Assembly (NCBI RefSeq): GCF_025290835.2
Contig: NZ_JAOCQD020000003.1
Span: forward strand, 682,001 to 746,000
Direction of reading: 5' to 3'
Source of the DNA: Aquabacterium sp. OR-4
Lineage (GTDB): Bacteria; Pseudomonadota; Gammaproteobacteria; Burkholderiales; Burkholderiaceae_C
DNA length: 64,000 nt
Shown: positions 18,612-25,794 of the stretch, one piece after another
Layout of the letters: every line of letters starts with the position of its first letter
Position numbering within the stretch: the first letter of the stretch is position 1
Notes under the pieces: model-generated
What the model was told of the DNA's origin: nothing
Seen by the model: the letters and a program-made list of their open reading frames with translations, nothing else
Databases searched by the model: none
Program-made: the position numbers and the translations under genes

Positions 18612-19183
18612 GCCTAACGAATGGAAGGGCCTTCCCCGCCCCGAGTGATCCGCGAAGCGAGGCGCCCGAGAGAGGCGTCAAGATGGGAAGTGCGAAATCT
18701 CATCAACTCACTTGGAAGGGGAAGGCCCATGACCATGGCGAGGAAGAAATAGCCCGCAGCCTGCGCGGCAACTGGCGCAGTGCGACACCGAGATCGAGGC
18801 GCAGTTGGGTCGGCTGCACATCAACGCCGACGAGCCCGCCAAGGGCAAGAAGCGCGGCAAGGCGCGCAACGCGCCGAAGTTCGACCTGCGCACGCGGCTG
18901 TTCCAGATGTGCGGGGTGGACCTCACGCGCATCGACGGCATCGACGTGACCACCGCGCTGGCGGTGATCTCCGAGGTTGGCACCGACATGGGCAAATTCG
19001 CCAGCGACAACCTGCCGAGCGGTTCGTATCTGGGGCCTCGGCCAACGGTGCCGAAACAAGCCCGCCTGTAGATGTGCAGTCTGTTCCTTGTGGGTGGCGT
19101 CAACGCGCATCGCTCCTGGCATTGGGATCAAACGGGGAAATCAAATCAATCCGTAGCGCGTCGGCTCGAACGAGGGGTTAGGC
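18612..19183 (-). other. attC of the VapBC cassette, split by IS110 remnant
   Basis: A core GCCTAAC at 18612-18618 and a matching GTTAGGC end at 19177-19183, with the typical CTCGAACGAGG arm, lie 560 bp apart. IS110-family transposase sequence lies between them. IS1111-attC elements of the IS110 family are known to insert specifically into attC sites, so this looks like one interrupted attC. The left arm after GCCTAAC does not match the other sites, placing the insertion next to the core. Confidence 0.6.
18751..19071 (+). pseudogene. IS110/IS1111-family transposase fragment
   Basis: About 90 residues resemble the central to C-terminal part of IS110-family transposases: CDTEIEAQLGRL, then FDLRTRLFQMCGVDLTRIDGI and TALAVISEVGTDMGKFAS. 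The N-terminal DEDD catalytic domain and the C-terminal serine motif are absent, and the frame runs into unrelated sequence before TAG at 19069. It is a dead remnant. An 11-bp inverted repeat (GGGCCTTCCCC near 18627, partner near 18719) lies to its left. Confidence 0.75.
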
Positions 19184-19237
19184 GCCGCCGTGTGTACAGA
19201 CGCGTGTATGATGTGTATCTCCTATATGGAGGTTGCC

Positions 19238-19432
19238 GTGCGAACGAACATTGTGATTGACGACAAGCTCATGGAAGCCACGCTTAAGGCTACTGGCCTG
19301 AAGACAAAGCGCGAAGCGGTTGAACAGGGTCTGCGGACTCTGCTGCGCTTGAAGCAGCAGACGGAGCTGCGGAAGCTGCGAGGCAAGTACGAGTGGGAGG
19401 GAGATCTTGACGCGATGAGGCGCGACAAGTGA
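19238..19432 (+). CDS. vapB: VapB-family antitoxin, cassette 7
   Basis: A 64-residue antitoxin. A GTG start at 19238 is favoured by GGAGG about five bases upstream. The ribbon-helix-helix N-terminus (RTNIVIDDKLMEATLKATG) and a charged C-terminal tail (YEWEGDLDAMRRDK) match VapB type II antitoxins, which bind the promoter and neutralise VapC. Its stop overlaps the VapC start by 4 bp. The gene is inverted relative to the array, so it needs its own promoter; TGTACA and TGTAT motifs near 19193-19212 are candidates. Confidence 0.9.
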   Translation: MRTNIVIDDKLMEATLKATGLKTKREAVEQGLRTLLRLKQQTELRKLRGKYEWEGDLDAMRRDK

Positions 19433-19836
19433 TTTTGGTCGACTCTAGTGTCTGGATCGACTTCTTTCGAAACACGCCGACCCCGCAGGCTGAATGGCTA
19501 GACGCCCACCTTGGCGATGAAGGTCTTGTAGTTGGCGATCTCATCCTTGCCGAAGTGCTCCGAGGGTTCAAGGACGACCGTGGTTTCAACGAGGCTAGAC
19601 GGCTGCTGGCGCGCCTGGAACAAGTAGCGCTTTGCGGAGAAGACCTTGCCGTGGAAGCTGCGCGCAACTTCAGGCGCCTTCGATCTCGTGGCGTCACGGT
19701 GCGCGGAACTATCGACGTTGTCATCGCAACCCGATGCATTTCGGATGGCCTTCGGCTCCTGCACAGCGACCGAGACTTTGATCCGTTTGTAGAGCATCTC
19801 GGCCTCCGCATAGTGGATTGCGGCGCCAACGTTTGA
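19429..19836 (+). CDS. vapC: VapC-family PIN ribonuclease toxin, cassette 7
   Basis: A 135-residue PIN-domain toxin with GTG start at 19429, coupled to vapB. The acidic residues expected for metal-dependent RNase activity are visible: D5 (VDSSVWID), E42 (LAEVLRG), D96 (GTIDVVIA) and D114/D116 (HSDRDFD). VapC toxins cleave tRNA or rRNA when the antitoxin is degraded. The stop codon lies within the next attC. In integron arrays such pairs are known to stabilise cassettes against loss. Confidence 0.93.
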   Translation: MILVDSSVWIDFFRNTPTPQAEWLDAHLGDEGLVVGDLILAEVLRGFKDDRGFNEARRLLARLEQVALCGEDLAVEAARNFRRLRSRGVTVRGTIDVVIATRCISDGLRLLHSDRDFDPFVEHLGLRIVDCGANV

Positions 19837-19937
19837 GCTAACCAGACCGCCACAGCGTGACGGCGGCTGGGCCAGAATGAAATGGAGGCCCGGACGGCGG
19901 CATGCTGTGGTGGGTCTGGTTGAGCGAAGGGTTAGGC
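19824..19937 (-). other. attC site (cassette 6)
   Basis: About 114 bp from CGCCAAC to GTTAGGC, with arms GCTAACCAGACC / GGTCTGGTTGAGC pairing around a long central stem. The GCT-AAC versus GCTCAAC asymmetry supplies the extrahelical base. It serves the minus-strand gene on its right. Confidence 0.88.
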
Positions 19938-19956
19938 CTCAGTCCGCAATCGATGA

Positions 19957-20466
19957 TTAGCCTTTGATAAGTGCTCCGACGATTGAGCCAATGAGCCCGC
20001 CTACGGCGCCAGCCAGCGCCACCCACCAGCGTCGGTCCTTCTGATGCTCCAGTGCACGTGAGTGGAGATTGACCGCTGTGTCTACCAGTGTCTTGATGTC
20101 AGATGCTGCAAGTGGGACACGCGAAATGCGCAATTTCTGATCCCCGGTTAGCGCTTCGTATTCTTCGTTCGACAAGACGCGCATGGCATCAACATCGAAT
20201 CGCTTGGGGAACTGGCGGCGCCAGACAAGCGATGCCTTCTCGCGTGCGGAGTCAAGACGAAAGAACTCGGGGTGTTGCTCGAAGAGGCGCTTCCACTTGT
20301 CTCCCTGAGTTTTGTCGGCGGCGATTCGGTCCGCCCAATCCTCGTGGGTTAACTTGTAGAACTTGTAGGTCGCCATCGCCTGAATTGCGGCGATCACGTC
20401 GCCCAGCCGACCAGGCTCGGCGAGGTACGGCGACGGTGGCGCGGAGTTTGACCAAGGCAGTTGCAC
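19957..20466 (-). CDS. Cassette 6 hypothetical membrane-anchored protein
   Basis: A 169-residue protein. GTG at 20466 is chosen for its upstream AAGGAG. The soluble N-terminal part (ATYKFYKLTHEDWADRI, WKRLFEQHPEFFRL) has no known domain. A short C-terminal transmembrane segment with glycine zippers (WVALAGAVGGLIGSIVGALI, ~145-165) ends the protein, so it is probably tail-anchored. Function is unknown. It follows array orientation. Confidence 0.65.
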   Translation of the reverse strand: MQLPWSNSAPPSPYLAEPGRLGDVIAAIQAMATYKFYKLTHEDWADRIAADKTQGDKWKRLFEQHPEFFRLDSAREKASLVWRRQFPKRFDVDAMRVLSNEEYEALTGDQKLRISRVPLAASDIKTLVDTAVNLHSRALEHQKDRRWWVALAGAVGGLIGSIVGALIKG

Positions 20467-20481
20467 GACCGTTCTCCTTGA

Positions 20482-20607
20482 GGCCAACGTTTGAGCTGAG
20501 GCGCGAGCGCCGGTGTGGTGCTTGGCCCGCTGTACGGATGATGAACAGCACCGGGAAGCGGGCCAAGTGCCACGCCGGTGTGAGTCGCCTCGAGCGAAGG
20601 GTTAGGC
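20482..20607 (-). other. attC site (cassette 5)
   Basis: About 126 bp from GGCCAAC to GTTAGGC. The arms GCTGAGGCG and CGCCTCGAGC pair with one unpaired base, and the central stem is long. The terminal spacer sequences match the other attC sites although the stem sequence differs. Confidence 0.85.
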
Positions 20608-20617
20608 CCCGTGATCG

Positions 20618-21184
20618 ATGAAGGAACATGCCGTAAAGTACGGCTCTGCTGAAGACCAAGCTAGCTTAGGGAAACACCAAATGTTAAGCCGAATCAAGAT
20701 GCTATTCGCCAGGAAGAGGGACTTGTCGGATGAGTTCTTGAATGCTGCGATTTCAAATTGGTTCGGTCCCGACGCTGAGCTGACTGAGGATGTCAAGTCA
20801 CGCCTACAAGCAACAATGGACGCAGCGGCGCTCATCGCATATATCGCAGAGGTGCAATTGGCCTTGCTAGGGCAGGGCACAGCAAACAAGTGGTGGAGAC
20901 ATCGAGCCGTTGTATTTGGCTATGTCAGTGGCGTTTCAGATGGTATGGCTAAGTCTAGAGGCGAGTCCAGTAATTGGCCTGGGCTCCTTACTTGTATGGC
21001 GGCGATCAACTTTCTTCTGAAAGGCCGCTGGGATGAGCAAGATGTATTTGACACTTGTAGTCGTTTAACTGAGAGCGGAGATCCGCAATTTCAGAAGGGT
21101 GCAATGGCTGGATTTGATGACAGTCAGCGGCTGGCTATGAATGGTCCTCGGACTGGACTTATTGGCGCCTTGCAAGGCGAATGA
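20618..21184 (+). CDS. Cassette 5 hypothetical protein (inverted)
   Basis: A 188-residue protein with start ATG at 20618; an internal ATG at 20681 (MLSRIKML) is an alternative. It is mainly helical and soluble, with a tryptophan-containing core (NKWWRHRAVVFGYVSGVSDG). No domain is recognised. It is on the strand opposite to the array orientation, so it would need its own promoter, like the VapBC cassette. Confidence 0.6.
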   Translation: MKEHAVKYGSAEDQASLGKHQMLSRIKMLFARKRDLSDEFLNAAISNWFGPDAELTEDVKSRLQATMDAAALIAYIAEVQLALLGQGTANKWWRHRAVVFGYVSGVSDGMAKSRGESSNWPGLLTCMAAINFLLKGRWDEQDVFDTCSRLTESGDPQFQKGAMAGFDDSQRLAMNGPRTGLIGALQGE

Positions 21185-21235
21185 TCTGCTGCTTGCCGGA
21201 GGTGAGTCGTTTGCATGCTTGGCTGGCAAGTCGGG

Positions 21236-21348
21236 GCCTAACGTTTGAGCTAACCGGACCGTTGCGGTATGCGGCTAAAGGCCCAGAATGAAATTGAGGG
21301 CCTTTGGCCGCATGCCGCAATAGGTCCGGTTGAGCGAATGGTTAGGCG
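21236..21348 (-). other. attC site (cassette 4)
   Basis: About 113 bp from GCCTAAC to GTTAGGC. It is nearly identical to the sites at 22965 and 23618, including GCTAACCGGACCGTTGCGG and the matching other arm. Confidence 0.92.
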
Positions 21349-21354
21349 TCATGC

Positions 21355-21984
21355 TTATGCTGCGGCCAGACTATCGAATTTGCGGATGAAAGCTGCTTTC
21401 AAACTGGCTTCTTCCGTTAGTTCTTGTTTAAAATCAGATATGTATGTCAGCAAAGCTGCTTGAAAGTTATTCCGAAACACAATCTTGTCCTCAACACTAG
21501 CGACAAGTCCGTCAGGTCCATCTGCCCAAATTCGCCACCCGGACTTTGTTCTTGCCTCGTGCACCAACGCGCAGCGAACATTTGCGTAGAAGTCTCTCGC
21601 TGAACTGAGCGTAAATGTCGACAGGAATGGCGGGTGTTTGCTCAAGAATCGTGAAAATACTTCACCACTTGCGGAATATTCATATTCTCCAAGTTTTTGT
21701 CCCTTCTTGGGATGGCAATAATTGGTTCCTTCCCTTGTTGATTCTAGGAACTCTATCAGTGAGCATTGAATAACAAGAATGGAAAATCCTTCGCCTTGGA
21801 GATGTAGGTGTTCTTGCAATACAGCTATTGGATCCAGATATCGAAGTTTGAGTCTTGTAAGAAAGTAGTCCGAATATGCTTCATACCAGGCTGAGGAATC
21901 ATCGTCTATCAGCCTAGGCCTGATGGCTTGCCAGTCCGTGGCCGTTTTCCACCCAGCGATGTAGTCTGCGGTATCGAATTTCAT
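21355..21984 (-). CDS. Cassette 4 protein with HEPN-type RX4H motif
   Basis: A 209-residue helical protein with start ATG at 21984. Near the C-terminal third, R137-CALV-H142 (NVRCALVHEART) gives the R-x4-H signature of HEPN ribonuclease and HEPN-like domains, preceded by a helix (LSSARDFYANV) as in that fold. The family is common in toxin-antitoxin and anti-phage systems, but many HEPN-like proteins are not nucleases. No partner MNT antitoxin is in the cassette. The gene follows array orientation and its stop lies 6 bp from attC. Confidence 0.62.
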   Translation of the reverse strand: MKFDTADYIAGWKTATDWQAIRPRLIDDDSSAWYEAYSDYFLTRLKLRYLDPIAVLQEHLHLQGEGFSILVIQCSLIEFLESTREGTNYCHPKKGQKLGEYEYSASGEVFSRFLSKHPPFLSTFTLSSARDFYANVRCALVHEARTKSGWRIWADGPDGLVASVEDKIVFRNNFQAALLTYISDFKQELTEEASLKAAFIRKFDSLAAA

Positions 21985-21987
21985 GAC

Positions 21988-22116
21988 GCTTAACGTTTGA
22001 GCTAAGCGGGCGACGACGGCAGGACGCCAGGCCCGGGCTGGCGAAAATGTACCGCGTACCGCCAGACCGGGCCTGGTGGCCTGCCGTTGGCGCTCCGCTT
22101 GAGCGAGGGGTTAGGC
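21988..22116 (-). other. attC site (cassette 3)
   Basis: About 129 bp from GCTTAAC to GTTAGGC. The arms GCTAAGCGG and CCGCTTGAGC show the same single-base asymmetry, but the central stem differs from the 112-bp class. Confidence 0.88.
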
Positions 22117-22134
22117 GTCTCCGCGTTCACGGCC

Positions 22135-22608
22135 TTACCGTCGCCTTGACGAAGTGAACTGCGCCTTGATGATGCGACCGGTCAGAACGACTACGAGAAC
22201 CAGTCCAAAGATCACTACGGCTGTGCGAAGGAGGTTTTCGGCGATCTGGGTCAACAATAGAGTCCAGGTCACAAAGCCCCCCAGGAGAAGAGTGATCAGT
22301 GGAACTACAAGAGTGACGGGAACAGCCAGAACAATCGCAAGCAAGACGTTTAACTTTAACCAAGCCCGCAGACCGCCGTTTGGGGAGATGGCTTGCTCCA
22401 GCGACAATAGATTGAACCTGACCACTTCTGCGACGCGCTCGAAACTTGGCAGATTGTCTACGTCCGAGTCCAGTTCTGGCGGTGGAGGCGGCACCGGCCG
22501 CCATGCCGTCCGCAGCGCGGTGACGATGCGCACGTACAGCGCTGGCCCACGCAGAGCAGTTTCCATCGGTGAGCGCGAACTCGGCGCGTCGTTATCCCTG
22601 TTACTCAT
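22135..22608 (-). CDS. Cassette 3 membrane protein
   Basis: A 157-residue protein with start ATG at 22608. A proline-rich region (PVPPPPPE) is followed by two predicted transmembrane helices (LLAIVLAVPVTLVVPLITLL and VVIFGLVLVVVLTG), and it ends in a basic tail, SSRRR. No family is recognised. It overlaps the upstream lipoprotein gene by 8 bp, so the two form a translationally coupled pair within one cassette. Confidence 0.65.
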   Translation of the reverse strand: MSNRDNDAPSSRSPMETALRGPALYVRIVTALRTAWRPVPPPPPELDSDVDNLPSFERVAEVVRFNLLSLEQAISPNGGLRAWLKLNVLLAIVLAVPVTLVVPLITLLLGGFVTWTLLLTQIAENLLRTAVVIFGLVLVVVLTGRIIKAQFTSSRRR

Positions 22609-22930
22609 CGCGGCGTGCTCGCTCAGCCTTCTTGCGTGCTGACGATCCTAACGAGATTCCGAAGAGTACCGCAGCAACAGAACCGATGATTCCGAGTAAT
22701 GCGGCTATTCGCCAGAACTCAGAGGATTGCGCTTCCTTCTCGCGCTTTTGCTTCTCTTCGGCAAGCATGCGCTGAGTCTCCTCCTTTGCCGCTCTCTCGT
22801 TGTTTGCACGCTCGGTTTGTCTGACTTCCTCGGCGGTGGGCCCAGGAGCGGGCGCCTCTTCTTTCTTTCCGCACCCACCGAGCGAAATGAGGATGCAAAA
22901 GGCGGCAGCGTAGCGTTTGTATTGATTCAT
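22601..22930 (-). CDS. Cassette 3 lipoprotein with coiled coil
   Basis: A 109-residue protein with start ATG at 22930. A signal peptide ends in the lipobox SLGGC (near residue 20). A charged helix rich in E, K, R and Q (~32-66) follows, likely a coiled coil. A C-terminal hydrophobic segment (IAALLGIIGSVAAVLFGISL) ends in a basic tail. It would be anchored by lipid and by a transmembrane helix, possibly in different membranes. Function is unknown; it probably works with the coupled membrane protein. Confidence 0.65.
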   Translation of the reverse strand: MNQYKRYAAAFCILISLGGCGKKEEAPAPGPTAEEVRQTERANNERAAKEETQRMLAEEKQKREKEAQSSEFWRIAALLGIIGSVAAVLFGISLGSSARKKAERARRDE

Positions 22931-22964
22931 GCGGACAGACTGTAGCGGAGTTCCTTCTTGAGAC

Positions 22965-23076
22965 GCCTAACGTTTGAGCTAACCGGACCGTTGCGGTATG
23001 TGGCTAAAGGCCCAGAATGAAATGGCGGGCCTTTGGCCGCATGCCGCAATGGGTCCGGTTGAGCGAATGGTTAGGC
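22965..23076 (-). other. attC site (cassette 2)
   Basis: About 112 bp from GCCTAAC to GTTAGGC, nearly identical to those at 21236 and 23618. The stop of the nuclease-like gene lies inside it. Confidence 0.92.
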
Positions 23077-23583
23077 CTCGGCTGCACCACTCTTCGTACT
23101 CTCTATTACGGTTGTCAATGTTCCGCTGATTATGCTTGCAGATGCAGAAATGGAATCGGGGGCCATAGAAAGCATGATTTGATTCAGAAATTTCAGAATG
23201 TACTCTGTAGTCGTTGAGTTCTCATTCAACCGAACTGAGATGATGTTTTCGGCCGTGGCGATGAATTTTGCACCTTCCTGTAATCCCATTGGGCTCACAA
23301 TAATCCCACCAACGGCGCCAGTATCTTGGATACGGTATGCGATAGCGGCTGTATCTTCTTGAGTTATTCGGCTACTTGTGTACCGCCGAATTTCGACAAT
23401 TACAAAATTTTCCCCGTCTGGTTTGACTCCTTTCGCGTCAATCTCCCATTTTGTTCCTGATTTCAACCCAGCGACATGTTGTTTTCCTTCTACGTGTTCA
23501 AGCCCTAGTCTCGTGCTGATCTTATGAAGAAGGTGCGTGGCTACCTCTTCGTATGTTTTCCAGGGTTTGTCGTTTGTCTTCAT
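23071..23583 (-). CDS. Cassette 2 Mrr-like PD-(D/E)xK-fold protein
   Basis: A 170-residue protein with start ATG at 23583. The order D49 (WEIDAKGVKPDG), then FVIVEIRRYTS with E64-x-R66, then a GGIIVSPMGLQEGAKFIA helix-strand matches restriction-endonuclease Mrr-type domains. The usual lysine of ExK is arginine here, so catalysis is uncertain. It could be a small DNA-cleaving or DNA-binding defence protein, or an inactive relative. No methyltransferase is nearby. Confidence 0.62.
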   Translation of the reverse strand: MKTNDKPWKTYEEVATHLLHKISTRLGLEHVEGKQHVAGLKSGTKWEIDAKGVKPDGENFVIVEIRRYTSSRITQEDTAAIAYRIQDTGAVGGIIVSPMGLQEGAKFIATAENIISVRLNENSTTTEYILKFLNQIMLSMAPDSISASASIISGTLTTVIESTKSGAAEA

Positions 23584-23617
23584 GTGCTGGCGAGTGAGTA
23601 GGGATTTTGACTCCGAG

Positions 23618-23729
23618 GCCTAACGTTTGAGCTAACCGGACCGTTGCGGTATGTGGCTAAAGGCCCAGAATGAAATGGCGGGCCTTTAGCTGCATGCCGC
23701 AATGGGTCCGGTTGAGCGAATGGTTAGGC
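23618..23729 (-). other. attC site (cassette 1)
   Basis: About 112 bp from GCCTAAC to GTTAGGC, almost identical to the neighbouring site at 22965. It terminates the first (proximal) cassette. Confidence 0.92.
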
Positions 23730-23747
23730 CTCATGCGCTGGTTAGCA

Positions 23748-24293
23748 TTATTGATTCGCCGCCCGACGCCGCAGAGGTTGTACAAACCGTGTCGGGATGA
23801 GTTCAAGAATTGCAGCTAGGCAGCGACTCGCTGTGTTCAAATTCTGTACTTGATGATTGAGCATCTCTAGTGTTTTGAGGCCATGAAAGAGATTGTTGCG
23901 AAGGCGATATATAATAATCATGAGGGCTAGGAGTTTTTCCTCATCTGTCGTAAGTCGACCAGACAGTACACCTTCGACATGATCGCGCCTGTCATTTGGC
24001 CGAAAGTACAGGCTTTCGAAGTAGTCGTTGAAACCGTCAGGTGATTGATACCTAAACTGCCAGAATGATAAGCAATCTTGAAGAGACTGCTTTGCCGATT
24101 GCGATGCTCTGGCAGATTGATAATGTTGTATGGCTCTCTGGAATGCGGCAATCGAGGCGCGATTTTCGCAAAGTGTGCTCTCAAAGAAGTTCCACATCGT
24201 CGTAAATGATGCCACTGATTTGTTTGCTTCATCAGTGAGGTTGGTTCCGCCAGTTGTGTTGGCGGCGATCCATTCCGTGGCGTTGAATGTCAT
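23748..24293 (-). CDS. Cassette 1 HEPN-domain protein
   Basis: A 181-residue helical protein with start ATG at 24293. The sequence IIIYRLRNNLFHGLKTLEML contains R132-NNLF-H137, an R-x4-H motif in the RxRNxxxHG form common in apea-like HEPN proteins. An upstream charged helix (TTDEEKLLALMI) completes the usual layout. These proteins are often RNases in toxin-antitoxin or phage-defence settings, but activity here is inference. It is the proximal cassette, best placed for transcription from an integron promoter. Confidence 0.68.
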   Translation of the reverse strand: MTFNATEWIAANTTGGTNLTDEANKSVASFTTMWNFFESTLCENRASIAAFQRAIQHYQSARASQSAKQSLQDCLSFWQFRYQSPDGFNDYFESLYFRPNDRRDHVEGVLSGRLTTDEEKLLALMIIIYRLRNNLFHGLKTLEMLNHQVQNLNTASRCLAAILELIPTRFVQPLRRRAANQ

Positions 24294-24323
24294 ATACGAT
24301 GGCGTTTCGGTGTTGGGTATGAG

Positions 24324-24360
24324 GCCTAACCTGCTTTATACGTCAACCCATCCGCCCGCA
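24324..24360 (-). other. Lone core site, candidate attI or array edge
   Basis: On the minus strand, GTTAGGC (24330-24324) is preceded by TTGACGTATAAAGCAG and has no attC-like arms. This is what the cassette-proximal half of an attI site looks like. No intI gene follows on the right, so it may be the relic of a lost platform. Confidence 0.45.
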
Positions 24361-24434
24361 GGCAGATATGGCCACCGGTAGACACAGCACGGCCTGTCTC
24401 TGCTCAGTCGGCTCAAATGCCTGCCAGTGGCCAG

Positions 24435-24456
24435 TTGTTGCCACCACTGGCAACAA
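24435..24456 (-). terminator. Hairpin downstream of the 24522-25601 gene
   Basis: A perfect 9-bp stem (TTGTTGCCA / TGGCAACAA) with a 4-nt loop lies between the hypothetical gene and the cassette array. It could block leftward read-through into the array. The rest of 24331-24521 shows nothing else. Confidence 0.5.
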
Positions 24457-24521
24457 GCGTCCACCTGTAGGCACGCGCCAATGGCCCAGCGCGCTGCGCG
24501 CAGCAACAAGGCCATTCGCCG

Positions 24522-25601
24522 TCATTGGCGCTTCTCCATGGCCCCACCCGGCACTGCGCCGTAGCCGTCATTCACGCGGGCAAAGCTCAATTCGCGCTCG
24601 GCGTCCATGAAGGCCCGCAATCCGTCCATTTGAAGCGGTCGCAATTCGGGCAGATGGTGCAGCGCAATTTCGGCGGCCAGGGCCCAGTCCACATCGGTGG
24701 CTTGGGGGTTGATCCACAGCGGGGCGTCTGCGGCTTCGGCGGGGCGGGCGTTCAGCAGGGTCTGGGCGGCGCTGCTGGCCTGGGTGTTGGCCGCGCTGTG
24801 GCCTGCACCGGGGCCGGGCATGGGCGCCAGCAGCACGTGCTGGGGCCAGCGGCCGGGGTGGGGGGCGTCGGCGCTGGGGGGCGCCCACAGCAACAGCAGA
24901 TGTTGGGCGTCGTGGCTTTCCACCACCGGGCCAGCCAGTGGGATGCCGCCGGCAGGGCCGTGGCCATGGGCCGATACAAACTCGGTGCTGGCCTGCAGCA
25001 CCAGGCGGTGCGCGCCTATCCAGGCGCCGGGCTGCCAGCGCGGCAGCACGCGGGGGTCGGTTGCGTGGCGCAGGTGCAGGGTTTGCGGGTCGGGCTGCCA
25101 GTCATCGGCCGGGTGGGTGCCGGCCTGGGCGGCGGTGGCGGCTGCGGCGCAGGCCTGGCGGCCGATGTCGTGCAGCAGTGCGTCTTGTGCCGCTGCGTTG
25201 GCGGGCGCGCCGGTGGGCGCGTGGGGCAGGTCGAGCACGGGCACGTCGGTCACGTCGTCGGCCTGCCAGCGTTCGCCGTTGCGCAGCAGGCCGCCCTTGG
25301 CGGCTTTGGGGCTGACGGTGGCCGCAGCGGGCTCGGGGTGCAGGATGCTGCTCAGGCCCGACAGGTCGGTGGGGTCGCTGTCGGCGGAGGGGGCGCCACG
25401 GTGGCCGCTGTGGCCGCGCGCCGTGCCGCCTGGGTGCAGGCGGCGCAAGAAGTCGTCCAGCGCGTGGGTGGGGTCGTCGTCGTCGTCGGCCTGGGGTCCG
25501 GGTGCCGGGCGGCCGGGGCTGTGGCCGGAGGCTGTGGGGTGGGCATCGTGGCGGTGGGGGGCGTTCCGCCGTGCCGCCGGGTCGTCAGGGGGCGTGCTCA
25601 T
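24522..25601 (-). CDS. Hypothetical protein with disordered N-terminus
   Basis: A 359-residue protein with start ATG at 25601. The first ~100 residues are low-complexity (Pro, His, Asp-rich, with a DDDDDPTH run). The C-terminal ~230 residues look folded: HRLVLQASTEFVSAHGHGP, QHLLLLWAPPSADAP, ALAAEIALHHLPELRPLQMD. No family is recognised. Neighbouring genes give no functional link. Confidence 0.6.
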   Translation of the reverse strand: MSTPPDDPAARRNAPHRHDAHPTASGHSPGRPAPGPQADDDDDPTHALDDFLRRLHPGGTARGHSGHRGAPSADSDPTDLSGLSSILHPEPAAATVSPKAAKGGLLRNGERWQADDVTDVPVLDLPHAPTGAPANAAAQDALLHDIGRQACAAAATAAQAGTHPADDWQPDPQTLHLRHATDPRVLPRWQPGAWIGAHRLVLQASTEFVSAHGHGPAGGIPLAGPVVESHDAQHLLLLWAPPSADAPHPGRWPQHVLLAPMPGPGAGHSAANTQASSAAQTLLNARPAEAADAPLWINPQATDVDWALAAEIALHHLPELRPLQMDGLRAFMDAERELSFARVNDGYGAVPGGAMEKRQ

Positions 25602-25794
25602 GGGCCCATTCTGCGCTGGCTGGCTGGCCTTGTGGCCGGCTGTCATGCCCCTGTCACGGGGGATTCAAGTGGCCGGCCCATCATCGGCGCTGCGCGGCCT
25701 GCTGGTGCGGGCTTGGTTGGCCTGGGTAGCCTTGGGAGGCTGGGTGCCGTTGTTGGTGCGGGCCGTTGCGGCCCACGCTGCCCCGGGGTGTTGC

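Larger units (their letters stand above)
18090..24330 (-). mobile_element. Integron gene-cassette array lacking an integrase (CALIN)
   Basis: Eight cassettes are separated by sites with inverted core sequences GCCTAAC and GTTAGGC and a long imperfect palindrome between, the hallmark of attC. GC content is well below the flanks. Every intact site shows the same asymmetry: GCT-(A/G)A on the low-coordinate arm against GCTC(A/G)A on the other. By comparison with known attC sites this places the array on the minus strand, proximal end near 24330. Six cassettes carry minus-strand genes followed by their attC; two (VapBC and 20618-21184) are inverted. No tyrosine recombinase with an integron patch was seen anywhere in the window. 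Confidence 0.9.
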
